Of a stretch of 64,000 bases of DNA, positions 1 to 11,160 are shown in pieces. The stretch is from contig JAMKCF010000080.1 in NCBI GenBank assembly GCA_023634235.1, positions 248,001 through 312,000 on the forward strand, in the 5' to 3' direction. The DNA is from Pisaster brevispinus. Taxonomy: Eukaryota; Echinodermata; Asteroidea; Forcipulatida; Asteriidae. The first letter of the stretch is position 1; the number at the start of each line of letters is the position of its first letter. The position numbers and the translations under genes are program-made. Below the pieces are notes generated by a model that was not told where the DNA came from, ran no database searches, and was given only the letters and a program-made list of their open reading frames with translations.

Positions 1-784
1 CATACTGCCTCAAAAGAACCATACTGTAAAAACTCGGTTTGCCCTATTTTTGGGTCAGTGTGACAAAATGACCCAGAAATGCGTCAGAATCCAAGTTAAA
101 TTACCATTTTGTAAATATTAGTCTCCGGGTGGGCCAAACTCAAAAATGGGTCAAGCTCCCCCCGGGGTCCGGAATCAGGGTCAACTCTTGCCCGGGAGTT
201 TTTAGAGGGTGGCTCCCCACAATCCAAATCCTCATTTTAAACTACCATGACTCGGATCAGTGGTCAATTCGACTCGAAAAGCGAGTCATACAAAAAAAAA
301 CCAAATGGTTCTGGCTCCAATAGACACAGAGCCGCGTCAATTCTGAGGGATATTAAAACAGTTCATGATCGACAGGTTGACGGAAATGTACATTGTATAG
401 ACTGTGTATAGGTTCTGCCCGTTTTCGAATATTGGGGGCGATTTTGTTTAATTCACGCGTTCAATCAATGTACGTGGCAACAAAGTGGACCCCCAAATCT
501 TCGAATACGCGCGAGACTTGCTCGGTCTAAAAGGAAGCAAAAAGTCCGTTTCCAGACAGGGAAATTGATACGAGTAATTTTAAGCCAGGAATACTTTTAT
601 TCACCAACAGGCCCACTTAGATCGTCGAACGGGCTGGCCGAAGTAAACGCGCTTTTACCAGTCAAGAGTCTCTAAAGGTAATAACACAGGATTGGAAAGA
701 ATAAAAAACGCCTAAGTTTAATTTTAGTCTGAAAGCTTACTGATTACAAAGTAAACATGCTACCTTTCTATGGAGCCAGAACCA
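1..784. other. Intergenic, no gene seen
   Basis: No ORF with recognisable similarity. The first 250 bases contain degenerate short motifs such as gggtca and gactcg that recall the diverged minisatellite near 7.85-8.6 kb. The rest is unremarkable single-copy-looking DNA. Confidence 0.6.
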
Positions 785-1080
785 TTTGGTTTTTTCCTTT
801 CGATTTGGATTAACGGCCACACTGGCCCCTTACCGGCTACCATATAGTTCCCGTAAGTTGTGGCGATCGACTCACAGCATGTCCTCCCCTGTCTCGATCC
901 CTAGCCCTCGCGGGCCCTGTCCCTTTAGGGGAGAAACAAGGCAGATCCCAATCACACTGTTGCCACGGTCAGCAAAAGTCCTTGTTCCTATATTAGGGGC
1001 AGACGGTAATCGAACCCAGACCGGGTGGTCTGAGAGTGAGACAGTACCGGCACTCATCCCACTGCGCTAAAGTGTCGGTA
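785..1080 (-). mobile_element. tRNA-derived SINE (putative)
   Basis: On the minus strand, at about 1075-1005, there is a tRNA-like head: an A-box-like stretch (tagcgcagtggg) followed about 45 nt later by a B-box-like stretch (gggttcgattacc), the usual internal pol III promoter layout. The body continues toward about 785 without a coding frame. The 3' boundary is not clear. The overlapping ORFs on both strands are treated as fortuitous. Confidence 0.55.
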
Positions 1081-1915
1081 CTTAATCCCGTGAATTTACA
1101 TTGTATTAATGCTGGAATCCTCATACCGTAGGGGTGCACCCAACTAAATCGAGACAAAACGAACAAACGGCAGCAGGAGTATTCTGTTGGCCCACTGAAA
1201 AATGGTCCTATTTGCCGGAAGGTGAAGGGACAATATTTTAAAGACTCATTCTCCATCGATGCTCCACAACCATAATTAGTATAACCATGATCTATAGAAA
1301 AATAACTGCAACGCCCTGAGAAAAAAAACCGGATGTGGGTAAAAATTTGACGCAAAAAAAGAAAAAAGCGACCCCATGAAAAATAAACAAATAAATAAAT
1401 AAATAAATAATTAAAATAAAACAAAAAAATAAAATAAAAAATTATGACTGTGGTGAAAATGCAACCGGGATAACACAGCAACCCCTGCCAAACCACAACC
1501 CTTACCCCCTCCTTCCTCAAAAGGAAAGAAAAGGAAAACAAAAATGCAAAATTATATAGATAAATAAGCAAATTAAAAAAAATTAAATATATGTATAGAT
1601 ATACTTAAACTAATCCCAACCACAACCACACCCCAACCACAGCCCCTACCCCCCTTAAAAAAGAAAGCGAAAGAAAAGGAGAAACAAATCTTTAAAAAAT
1701 AATAAAATAATTAACAATCTAAAACATTTAAAAAAATTAATAACAATACAAATTCAGTTCAAAATTTGACCCACCCCTCCCGAAAAAAGGACCCCAAAAC
1801 TGTGACGAAAGCCAAATTAAATGCGACATGGCAAGTAAAACAAAAACGTTATGTTGCAACATTTCTTTCTATCTAAGTTTTATACTTTTTGAGGCTTTGC
1901 ATGGTGAGGTATCAA
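1081..1915. other. A-rich low-complexity intergenic DNA
   Basis: Contains an (aaat)n stretch at about 1380-1440 and several A-rich blocks with C-rich interruptions. No gene seen. The 192-codon minus-strand frame crossing this stretch is built from low-complexity Phe/Tyr codons. Confidence 0.6.
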
Positions 1916-2045
1916 TATATATTCGGTTTGCGGTAACGCCATGTGTATATCTACAAGATATGTAGATTTGTTCTTTGAGAACATGTCTTGCTTTTTAATT
2001 CTACTGCCGCGGAGTAGATTTAAAATCGGGACACTACTTCGCTAA
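1916..2045. repeat. Dispersed repeat, copy 1
   Basis: The stretch from ttcggtttgcggtaac through ctactgccgcggagtagatt is closely matched at about 17,750-17,870, so this is an interspersed family. The second copy leads into a hammerhead-like motif. Here the copy is interrupted by the inverted-repeat element at 2046-2298. Confidence 0.65.
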
Positions 2046-2298
2046 CGGCCCTTCCATGGCAAAACAGCCCAACTCAAAAATTGTTGGTTTTTACATCAGA
2101 TCATTTCTGGGTAAGTTGAGGGTGCTTTTTCCATTTCAAAATTTCAAAGGCATACTCTGTATGGTTTCTGAAAATAACATGTCCTATCTCAGCCTCTTTT
2201 TACACTTTCATCTCTTTTTTATGGCAAAACAGCTCATCTCTGCAATTGCTTTTCTCAAAATGTAAATTTTTGAGTTAGGCTGTTTTGCCATGTAAGGG
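2046..2298. mobile_element. Inverted-repeat (MITE-like) element
   Basis: Imperfect terminal inverted repeats of about 36 bp, starting ggcccttccatggcaaaac on the left and matched inversely by gttttgccatgtaagggcc on the right. The interior is AT-rich and non-coding. It sits inside the dispersed repeat that begins at 1916. No target duplication is clear and the superfamily is not assigned. Confidence 0.55.
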
Positions 2299-5032
2299 CC
2301 GAGTAGTAGTCCCGGCCGATTTCCTTTCCCTCTGAAATAAAGTCATATACAACAAATAAACCCCCCGAAAAAAACCTTTAAACCCCCCCCCCCCCAAAAA
2401 AAAAAACAAAAAACAAAAAAAAAACAACAACAACAAACAAACAAACCCCCAAAACAAAAAAACCCAGCTGATTTCGGTAGTTACAACCAAAATTAAGGAC
2501 AGTGTGTTTACAGGCTGAAAAATGTGCATTGTTTTTCACTATTTTCTCCTGACTCACACAACGGATTACGTACATTTTTTTTCACAGCTTTGATATTTCA
2601 TTTATATGGTTGATCACACAAAACATGAACGCTGTCTGCGACTATATTGTTTTTGTCAGCTAATAATCCCTTTAAAATAAAGCACCAGATTAATTTCAGA
2701 CAAACAGCGTCTGGATACAACCCATTCCCGGGCTCCAAGAAATGGAACTTCCAAAAAATAATTTCGTTTTCAGAGAACCGTGGCGCATAAACTCGGATTA
2801 AATGGCCGGATGGACCGACACTTACACGATTCGCTGCCGGCAGTTCGTAATGGGTTCACGCCGTGTTCATGCACCAAATTAAATTATGATTTTTTTTTTC
2901 TTCCGCTGTGCTTTTTATAATAAAATATACAATGAAAGGGCTACTGCACTTGTAGTCTGGCAGTCTAAAGTTGTCTTTTGTTTGTTTATTTTTGGATTGT
3001 TTTAGTTGTTTGAGATACATAGTTGTATTTGTTGTTTTTTTAATTATGTTTTCATCACTAATTTATTTTTTAAATCACTGTCGAAAATGCACCTATTGAC
3101 CGTTTTCTATAACTATTTTGTTTTTATGTTGTATTTCTTTTTCTCAAAAAACAAAATTTATAAGTTTTGAAAAATAATAGTTAAGAGAAAAGAAAACACT
3201 AAAAACCGTCTAATGTAGATTGTGGAGAAGTCAAGACTGAGGAGGAAAATGACTTTGTTTAGACTGCCAACAAAATTGTATAACTAAACAGATCAGGGAA
3301 CCAGCTTTATGCGCAAACCCCCACCCCCCAAAAAAAAAACCCAAAACAAAAACAAAACATTGATAATTAATAACTTTTTAGTAGAAAAACCGACTGCTGC
3401 TTTACAGGAAGGGTAACACACAATGACAAAAAGGCAAAAAGAGGGAAAATGATTATACATTTTGGAAAAAGGAATTTTGAATTTAGGAAATTCTCTACAA
3501 TGGTTGATTTGAAACGATGAGTTGTCAATGCCAGTGTGTGACTATGAAATGTTTAATAACGCAAACATGAGCTCAGCAGTTTTCGCATTGATTCAGGCGA
3601 TGTAAGATGTGGGGTGACCAGACCTTGTGGGTGAATTTTCGATTTAGGTCATTCAACTAAATTTGTATTTTCTTGGGTGTGTTCAGGAGGTCTCGTCGGG
3701 TTTAATTTAGTTTCTTGGTACCTGCATCCTTTGATCATTCCGTTGGGGGTCTTTTAAAGTCTATCGTATGCATTGATACTTTATTTAAAAACCTTTGTTT
3801 TTTTTGTTCTTGGTGTTTGGTGGTCGTCCATGAATAACAATTTACGAAATGCTGACCAGCTAACTGTTGTATAAAGGTAGACCCAGCAGATATCCAGCTG
3901 TAGGGCCTAATCTTAAGTCTGATCAACCACAAATGTTAACCCTTTTATTGGTTGTTCTCAGTTTTCTTAACAACCCACTGGCTGGCCAAGTTTGTAGTTT
4001 TTTTTCAAGTCTTTGCGTTTCTTTTTCATTGTACTTAGGCTATTTTGGTTTTTGTGTTTTGAATTTATTTTGGTAAACCTGTTTCCTTGTGTAGGTATGT
4101 GAATTTTTAAACTTGTAATATCTTTATTCTCTGTATTTCATTCCACATTTCGCCGCCATGTTTGCATATTTAATCAAACCAATAATAGTAAAGTATTTGT
4201 AATGCTTTTTTGTGGGAAATATCAGTGGACCCTTTTATAATTAACACAGCGCATTTGAACATCCTTTTTTGTTTAAATGTGCTATTTAGAGAAAGAAGAA
4301 ATTGCTCATATTTATTATTTAATTCTACAGACCAAACTTGACTTGGTGAACAAAGTAACAGATGATGAGCATATACATTGTTCAAAAACGGAACCATTCT
4401 AACCACGATATTCACATTACACGATGCTCCGCAAGACTCCTAACTACGATGTGCGTCGATTGCCGAAATGTTATTTCCTGGGATACCATAAAATAGAAGA
4501 GGACAACATTGCGATACAATTGTACAAACCAACAAAATAAATACACTTAGAAACTCACACACTACGAGGAAAATGACGAATGCATATATTTAGTTGAACG
4601 CTCAACGACAGCAAGTAACTGGTTAGACAAAGCATGGAGATAACGTCCGTGATACATTTTGAACTAAACAATATTTATTCATGATTTCTGCCCCCCTAAT
4701 TGGATTATATCTTCCTCGTCAAGGCTGCACCGTGCCTTTTCCCCCCCTTCTCATCCCAGACACAAGCTGACTCAAAATTATGCATATGCAACTGACTAGC
4801 CTTATTCTCGGGATCAACGCAATGGCACGGAATGTAACAATCCTACGGTTTATCGATTCCGAACCCGTTGACTTGATACGCGGGAATGCCTTAAACAGAG
4901 AGCGACATTGATCAGGGTAGTATCGTGTTTAAATGGTCCGAATAAAGTCACATTCTAGGAAACCGACGACTGTTTCATGTACATGCAGCGTGTTAACCGT
5001 TTAATGTACACCTTTCTAAATATTTATGCATT
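2299..5032. other. Intergenic, AT-rich, no gene seen
   Basis: C-tract/A-tract low complexity near 2370-2465 and 3318-3360; otherwise no repeat or coding signal recognised. ORFs here are short and have no domain-like pattern. Confidence 0.55.
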
Positions 5033-5194
5033 ACGTCATCGTTGTAACCCAAAACGAGGCTAGCGGCGCAGTGCCACCAATACACCGATCCAGTAAGCCC
5101 CCCCAATTTTTCTTTGACCATTCACAACCGTAAAATCTGTGACCACCATTTGGCGCTGCGCCTATAGCCTCGTTTTGGAATACAATGATGACGT
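5033..5194. mobile_element. Short foldback / MITE-like element
   Basis: Inverted repeats of about 44 bp: acgtcatcgttgtaaccc on the left and its near reverse complement ending gatgacgt on the right, each containing aaaacgaggct in the matching orientation. The interior is about 70 bp and non-coding. Superfamily unknown. Confidence 0.55.
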
Positions 5195-7849
5195 CGTGCA
5201 TAAAAACACGAAAGGCCCATACCATGCCCGAGATGGGGAAGAGGGTAATCCCCCAATGTTCCCATACTTGGATACACTATTTCCCTTTTGTACAGAACTG
5301 AAGTACCCCTCCCCCAAAGAAGAAGAAAAAGAAAGAAAACCCCCCCCAATAAAACAAATAAAAAGGAAGAAATAATAATAATAATACTATTAAAAATATG
5401 TCTATATATGAAAAAAAATACACAAAATAAATAAATAAATCTGTATAAATTATGTTCGTTAACTCTCTGTGCTCCATCAATAAGAATAACCAAATATAAT
5501 TCAGTGAATAAACCCCTTTTGGGTTTTTGCCCTTTCGTTTAGGATAATCCTAACAATCTTGCCCACCTCATTCTGTAAGTGGGCTGTATGTACATTTCTT
5601 TTGTACAAACTGTATATATCCATTGTTATCATTTGTCTCCCCTGTAGGATTGGTAGTTACTTGTCATTTATTTGTTGCTTATTGTTTTCTTGCGGAATTT
5701 GGAGCGCTGTAATTTTTGGAGTGTGAAATAAATGACGTAATATAACTCCACATCAAAGAAAAATTAAATAAATAAATATATAAATAAATATATAAACAAA
5801 TAATAATACCCATAATAAAAGTTTAGGAAGCATTTACAAATTATTTCTTACGCAAGTGCAATGTGGTCAAACAGACTTCTACGTTCTCCGACATACAACA
5901 GCCGTTCGGTCTAAAGATTGTGTGGAAAAACTTCTAATCCATAAGGCATAACTGTCGGCGATTCCGGCTGTATGATTAAATTATAAAAACAAAACGGTGA
6001 ATTAAAGCAAGCACGCAGTGCCAAGATCGATAGCGAGGGTAGAGGGTGGGGGGGGGGGAGGGGGTAGCTAAAGTGACTTCACACTCAGCAGACCAAGAAA
6101 CACTGAGCTATAAGACTGTAGCGCCGAGTGACAGGCACTTGCCTCGGTGGGGTTTGGATTGGCTTGTATTTTCTGAAGACTTGTCTTGTTCTATAACAAG
6201 TATTTTGAGTGGCAAGTAGCTCGGAATTTGAATAGGGAAGCTGGGGCCTAGTCGCTTTTCCAATTTACTGCTCAGAGAGCAGAGATAACAGTTGCAGTTT
6301 CAACGAATTCGGTAATTTATCTTTAACGATACTAGGTCCGATCTTCGGCCAACTTGACCCGAAAACTTAGATCTAAATTTTAAAGAGTCATTTCTATAGA
6401 TTCGAAAGGAGTAAGCTTTAATAAAGGATATGCAAGAAAGGTATCCGCCATTGATAAGTAGTATTAATTTAACAACTACACACAAATGTACGGAGTCCAA
6501 GCATTATCTGACGTCCATGAACACACTAGTTTGTTTTGCTTGCTATTTGTATTTAGCGCTTTGTCCGTGGTATTTTCGAAAGTTTGTGCATGTTTTTCGT
6601 TCTGAAACAGCGTCATCTGTCATTGTTTTTGACGTTTACAATTACATTACAAACAAACAAATAGTACGCCCAATCTAAACTACTGGTTTCATTGTAACTG
6701 GAGTGTTAACAAATTATTTTTAAAAACTTTGTATTTATGTATTTATTTGCTGTTATTCGAAATAATGGATGACAACCCTTGATAAAATCAAAATATGAAA
6801 AAAGCGTTTAATCTGCTTAACAAAAAGGATGGGTGGGAAGGGTCAAGCTGGGAAAATGTTTTAGAATTTCTTCAATAATATCGATAATAGTTATCATTTA
6901 AAAGATATGAAATTGTGAACGTGACCAGTGTTACAATTGCAAATGGACGCACGACAATTCCCACACAATATTCTGGAAAGTATTGCGTCTTTCTGAAGTC
7001 ATTGCGGCTTAAAAAACATGCGACTTATAAAGGAGAAGATGGAGACCAGGAAATCGTGCGGACATAATATCGCCTGCTCAGTACAAAAAGGTCATTAATT
7101 GCAATTTTATAATAATTCGGAATGATCAATAGGTCATTAAATGAAACTTGCCTATACATTTGAAAGAATCAATAAACGTCAATAATTGAATAATTTACTT
7201 AGAAAATGAGTGTTTCTTTTTGCCAAACAAGTACTTTGACGACCACTCTTGATCAATAAACACCATATACCAGGAGCTCCAAAAAATATGCAATGAAAAT
7301 TTTATGATATCCATACGTACTGCACTAATGACCTTACAGTCCTGAGTAGACGATTTCATATTAATTAGGACTAATGTTACTCCCTGTCAACTTCCAAACA
7401 GCCTCTGTCTGTATTTGCGTTCAGACGTAGACCTTCAATTATATCCCATGCAAGCAGACATGTCTGCGTCTCAACACACACTAGGCTCGTGTATAGTCTG
7501 ACCATGTCACACATTTTTTCTCTGAGTTTAGATTCCGTTGGACATTCTGGAAAACACCCCTGTCTTAGTCTGGCTGTCAAAATGATCCCAAGCAATTAAG
7601 AAAAAAAGAAAAAAAAAAGAAAAGAAAAGAAAGAAGGACAAAAACAATCATAGAGCAGTATCTGCATCATACTTCGAGACAAAATACAAATAAAAAACAA
7701 CATAAAAACAAGGCAGGACAGATTCTCAATTAAAACGACACAAAATGTGGCTCAAGTGATAACGCAAGATTACGGTCAGACTACGAAGGAAAAAAAAAAA
7801 GCTTTAGCAAATATACAAACACCCAAACAAACAATGCAGAGTCAGCTTT
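5195..7849. other. Intergenic, no gene seen
   Basis: AT-rich, with short (aaat)n tracts near 5765-5800 and a G-run near 6048. No coding frame with recognisable features. Confidence 0.55.
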
Positions 7850-8600
7850 TAAATTTACTAATAATGCGTCAAACAACAGTACAGATCTAGATTCTGGATT
7901 AAAATGACCCATCATCAGTCAACCGACAATGCAGAGCCATTTTCTGGATAAAAGTGACTCAGAGTGAGTCAAACGACAATGCAGAGCAAAATTCTAGATC
8001 AGAAAATGGGTAAAGTATGACATAAATCTGTCGACTCGAATTTTATGAGTCAAGTTAAGGACGCAGAGCCGGATTTGGATCAAAGTATGAGTCAAATGAC
8101 TCGGAGCCGAATTTTGGATCAGAGTATGAGAAAAAATAATGGCCCGGTGGCCTGGATTAGACTTTGAGTGAAGTCTGATACAATTCTGTTGACTCGAAAC
8201 AGTGCATTGCATGGTCAAACTCTGATCAGCGTATGAGTCAAGTGACACGGAGACAGATCCGGATCAGACTTTGAGTTTGTAGACGCACAGCCGAATTCGG
8301 ATTAGACTTTGAGTCAAAGGACACTTAGCCGGATTATGGAACAGACAATGAAACATAACACATCACATGGCCATATTCTTAGCCAGAATGACCTGGACGA
8401 GTCACCACACACACAGCAGACCCTAATTTCATCTTGAATGAACCAGACCATGGGGGAAAAAGAAGCACATTGCACTAGACAATTTTGGACCGAAGTTTTC
8501 CGGACAGTTAATCAAAACACACTGCCGATCCAGATTCCGGCTCAAAATGACCCGAACAATGAGTCATGTACCATGAGAGGATCAAAATAAATTCGGTGTT
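7850..8600. repeat. Degenerate minisatellite (about 40-bp units)
   Basis: Repeated variants of gagtcaaa-gac-aatgcagagcc followed by ttctggatca and a gtatgagtcaa spacer, recurring about every 35-50 bp (for example near 7910, 7970, 8045, 8095, 8230, 8285). Units are strongly diverged, so the array is old. The minus-strand ORF across it reflects the repeat. Confidence 0.6.
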
Positions 8601-9087
8601 TAGTTCCGGGATTGACATTATCTAGGTTTGCTATAATAATTCACTGATGATATATTTGACGTGGCTGAAAAAATACGCAACATTCCAGAAACGGTCAAAT
8701 TAAAATAAACACGGTTAGTCACATAGTCCACAGTATGTTATGAGAATGCGCCATCCAGACGTTATTAAAATAAAAAGGGTCCAAACAAGCAAACATTTTA
8801 TGGACGCTTGAACTCATTCCAATGAAAGATGGTGGGAGAAAAAAAAGTGCATCAATGTTGGTTTTATCATTATATGTTCATAGGCAGCCAGCGGCCAGTG
8901 AAGCCTTTCAACACTTCACTCTACAGACAAGTGACATCATAACAGGCTAAAACTTTAACAAGATTCATGGAAATTTCCAGTTGGTATGTTTATATTGTGC
9001 TATGTTTAACTGCTGCTGACCCTGTTTTTAATCTTTCAAGTCAGAAAAACCAATCCCCATTGTAACCTGTTGGTCTGAAGAATACAC
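8601..9087. other. Intergenic, no gene seen
   Basis: No repeat, RNA or coding signal recognised. Confidence 0.5.
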
Positions 9088-9316
9088 TGCAAAAACTGGG
9101 GTGTTAAAATTGACACCATGGGGGTCTTTTCACATGAAGATACCGGAGAGAGAATCCAAATTAAAATTATAAGGTGTTAAAAACACACCAGCGTAAATAT
9201 TTTTTTTTTCAGATGTTAATTTTATTTTAACACCCTATGGTCTAAATTTGAACTCTGTTTTGGTATCTATATGTGACAACACTCACGGTGTCAATTTTAA
9301 CACCACAGTTTTTGCA
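9088..9316. mobile_element. MITE, copy 1
   Basis: About 30-bp terminal inverted repeats: left begins tgcaaaaactggggtgtta and right ends taacaccacagtttttgca. Both ends carry the inner motif attgacacc / ggtgtcaat. The interior of about 170 bp is non-coding. A second copy, split by a SINE, lies at 16,565-17,198. No transposase or clear target duplication is visible, so the superfamily is unassigned. Confidence 0.75.
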
Positions 9317-9470
9317 AAGTAGAAGCATATTGAGACATGTTCGGAATTTGCAAACCCACACAACCAGGAAGGGACTGGAAGCCCTGTACACAATGTAAGA
9401 CTCCTTCCGAGGATTCGAACCGGGGTCCTCAGAGTTGAGCTACTGGGTAGATACCAACCATACCTCATTT
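9317..9470 (-). mobile_element. tRNA-derived SINE fragment
   Basis: Minus-strand tRNA-like head: cccagtagctcaactctgag (A-box-like) followed by ccggttcgaatcctcgg (B-box-like), then a short body. It directly abuts the MITE at 9088-9316. It is a fragment, with no clear tail. Confidence 0.5.
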
Positions 9471-10299
9471 GCATCTTGCATATATAGGCGTCCCACCCAC
9501 TCAACATTTTTAGTTTACCTTTTTTTGAAATGCATTTCAGACACAAGTACAGCTGCATAGCAAATCCTACTACTGTTCTGGGTAATAAACTATACAAAAA
9601 GTATGATTAGCTAAATCGAGTTCAAAGTTGAAACTTGGTTAGCCTTTAGATCTCAAATCTTCTCTTTCCAGAAGGTGTTGTGATTCAAGTGATACATTGT
9701 CAAAGTATGTAATGTTAATTAAATCTATTTAAGAAAGAAGCACAAACAACGTGTTATTGCATTAGATAATTCAATACCTGGGTATGGGGGAATGAAATAT
9801 CGCCCGCGGGACAAAAAGAGAAAACGAAGTGAAATTAATCCGTATACAATTTGCATATTAGATTAGTGCATTATGAGAAAATCCTGTCTGGAGTCAAGTT
9901 TCACGTTTCAAAATGCACCGGGACTATCCAAACTGATTGGAAAGACGCGGGACTAAAAAAAGATACAATCACAAACACACCCTGATAAAACGTTTTTCAA
10001 TGTTTAAGTTATGGCCATGTCACACAGGGTAATCTTACAGACACCCATAGGCCAGTCTCAGGCACTCTTCAAGAAAAAAGCCGTTCACATTTCCATTTTC
10101 ACATAATTTTCTTGTCGTTGATTGTAAAACAACATTACAAAAATAACTCTTGTTTGGGGAGAAATAGACATAAAGACAAATCTTTTTAAAAACCCTGATG
10201 CTGCTGGAGTGGTCCTTTTGCATGCCTTGCAGTTGGTTGCCTCCAAGTTGTCAGCAAAAACTGCCCTGTGTGAGGGCGCTTCCGTAAGCTCACTTATTT
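9471..10299. other. Intergenic, no gene seen
   Basis: No supportable gene or repeat unit recognised. Confidence 0.5.
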
Positions 10300-11160
10300 T
10301 AACGCTACAAACGAAGTATGGACCTGAGAACAAAAGAGGTCCACTTAATGTAGGGACTTGAAACACTTTGTGAGTTCCACATGTCCACACAGTGTTATTT
10401 ACAGTGTTGTAGAAGAGGTATAGAACAACGAAAATCGAACCTGAGAACAAAAGAGGTCCACTTAAGGCAGGGTTTTGAAACACTATGTGGACTTATACAC
10501 GTCCACACAGCGTTTTCACCAGTGTTGAAAAATATGTATTTTTTTCTTCTTAAGTGCATAAAACAAAGGATCGTCCACAGAGGGTTTGTAACACAGAGTT
10601 TGTGTATAAATCCACGGGGACCTTCCATTGTTTCTCTTTAAGTTTTTTTTAGCAACAGCTTGCATTGGTTTTGTACACACTCTATCCAACTGGGGACACT
10701 CATCCAACCTGTAACCCTACTGTCCTCTGTTGTCTGATGTCACTGGTTTGAATGTGTTACCTGCCCAAGCACATGCTGCTCTGTGTTGCATACGAACTGT
10801 GAACATGTTCACTTAAAAAAACAAAAAACTCATTATACTCCAAAACTAAGAAAAAAACAACAACAAAACCACAACCCACACACACATTCTCAAAAATGCA
10901 TCCCAGTGGAGCATTCTCTTGTTCTTTCCTTTATCCCTGCATAGACTTTGTACACAAATTTCCTATTGGAGCACCCCGGTCTTTGAGATTTCCATGTGGA
11001 GTCCCTTTGATTTCCCTTTTTTGTTTTGTCCTTGGTCTCCATAAGGTATCGAAAATGAGCACAAACAAACCTGATTTGACGTGTGTAAGTCCACATAATC
11101 CATGCTTATTGTGGACCTCTTTTATTTTCTGGTCCAAACTTCGTATGTCACGATTAAAAC
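10300..11160. repeat. Foldback region with internal 117-bp tandem copies
   Basis: The block containing acctgagaacaaaagaggtc occurs at 10,322 and again at 10,439 (period 117 bp), each followed by a similar gaaacact...gtccacacag segment. An inverted relative (gtggacctcttttattttct then ggtccaaacttcg) occurs at about 11,115-11,150, so the block is bounded by inverted repeats. This suggests a foldback element. ORFs on both strands here are repeat-derived. Confidence 0.5.

Noticed and set aside
993..1571. 192-codon minus-strand ORF
   Set aside because: Composed of low-complexity Phe/Tyr stretches over A-rich DNA and a SINE; no domain or conserved pattern.
5277..5493. Phe-rich ORFs on the minus strand
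   Set aside because: Low-complexity A-rich plus-strand sequence; no supporting features.
10085..10707. Overlapping ORFs on both strands, 60-130 codons
   Set aside because: Encoded by the 117-bp repeat block; repeated peptide segments mirror the DNA repeat and there is no domain.
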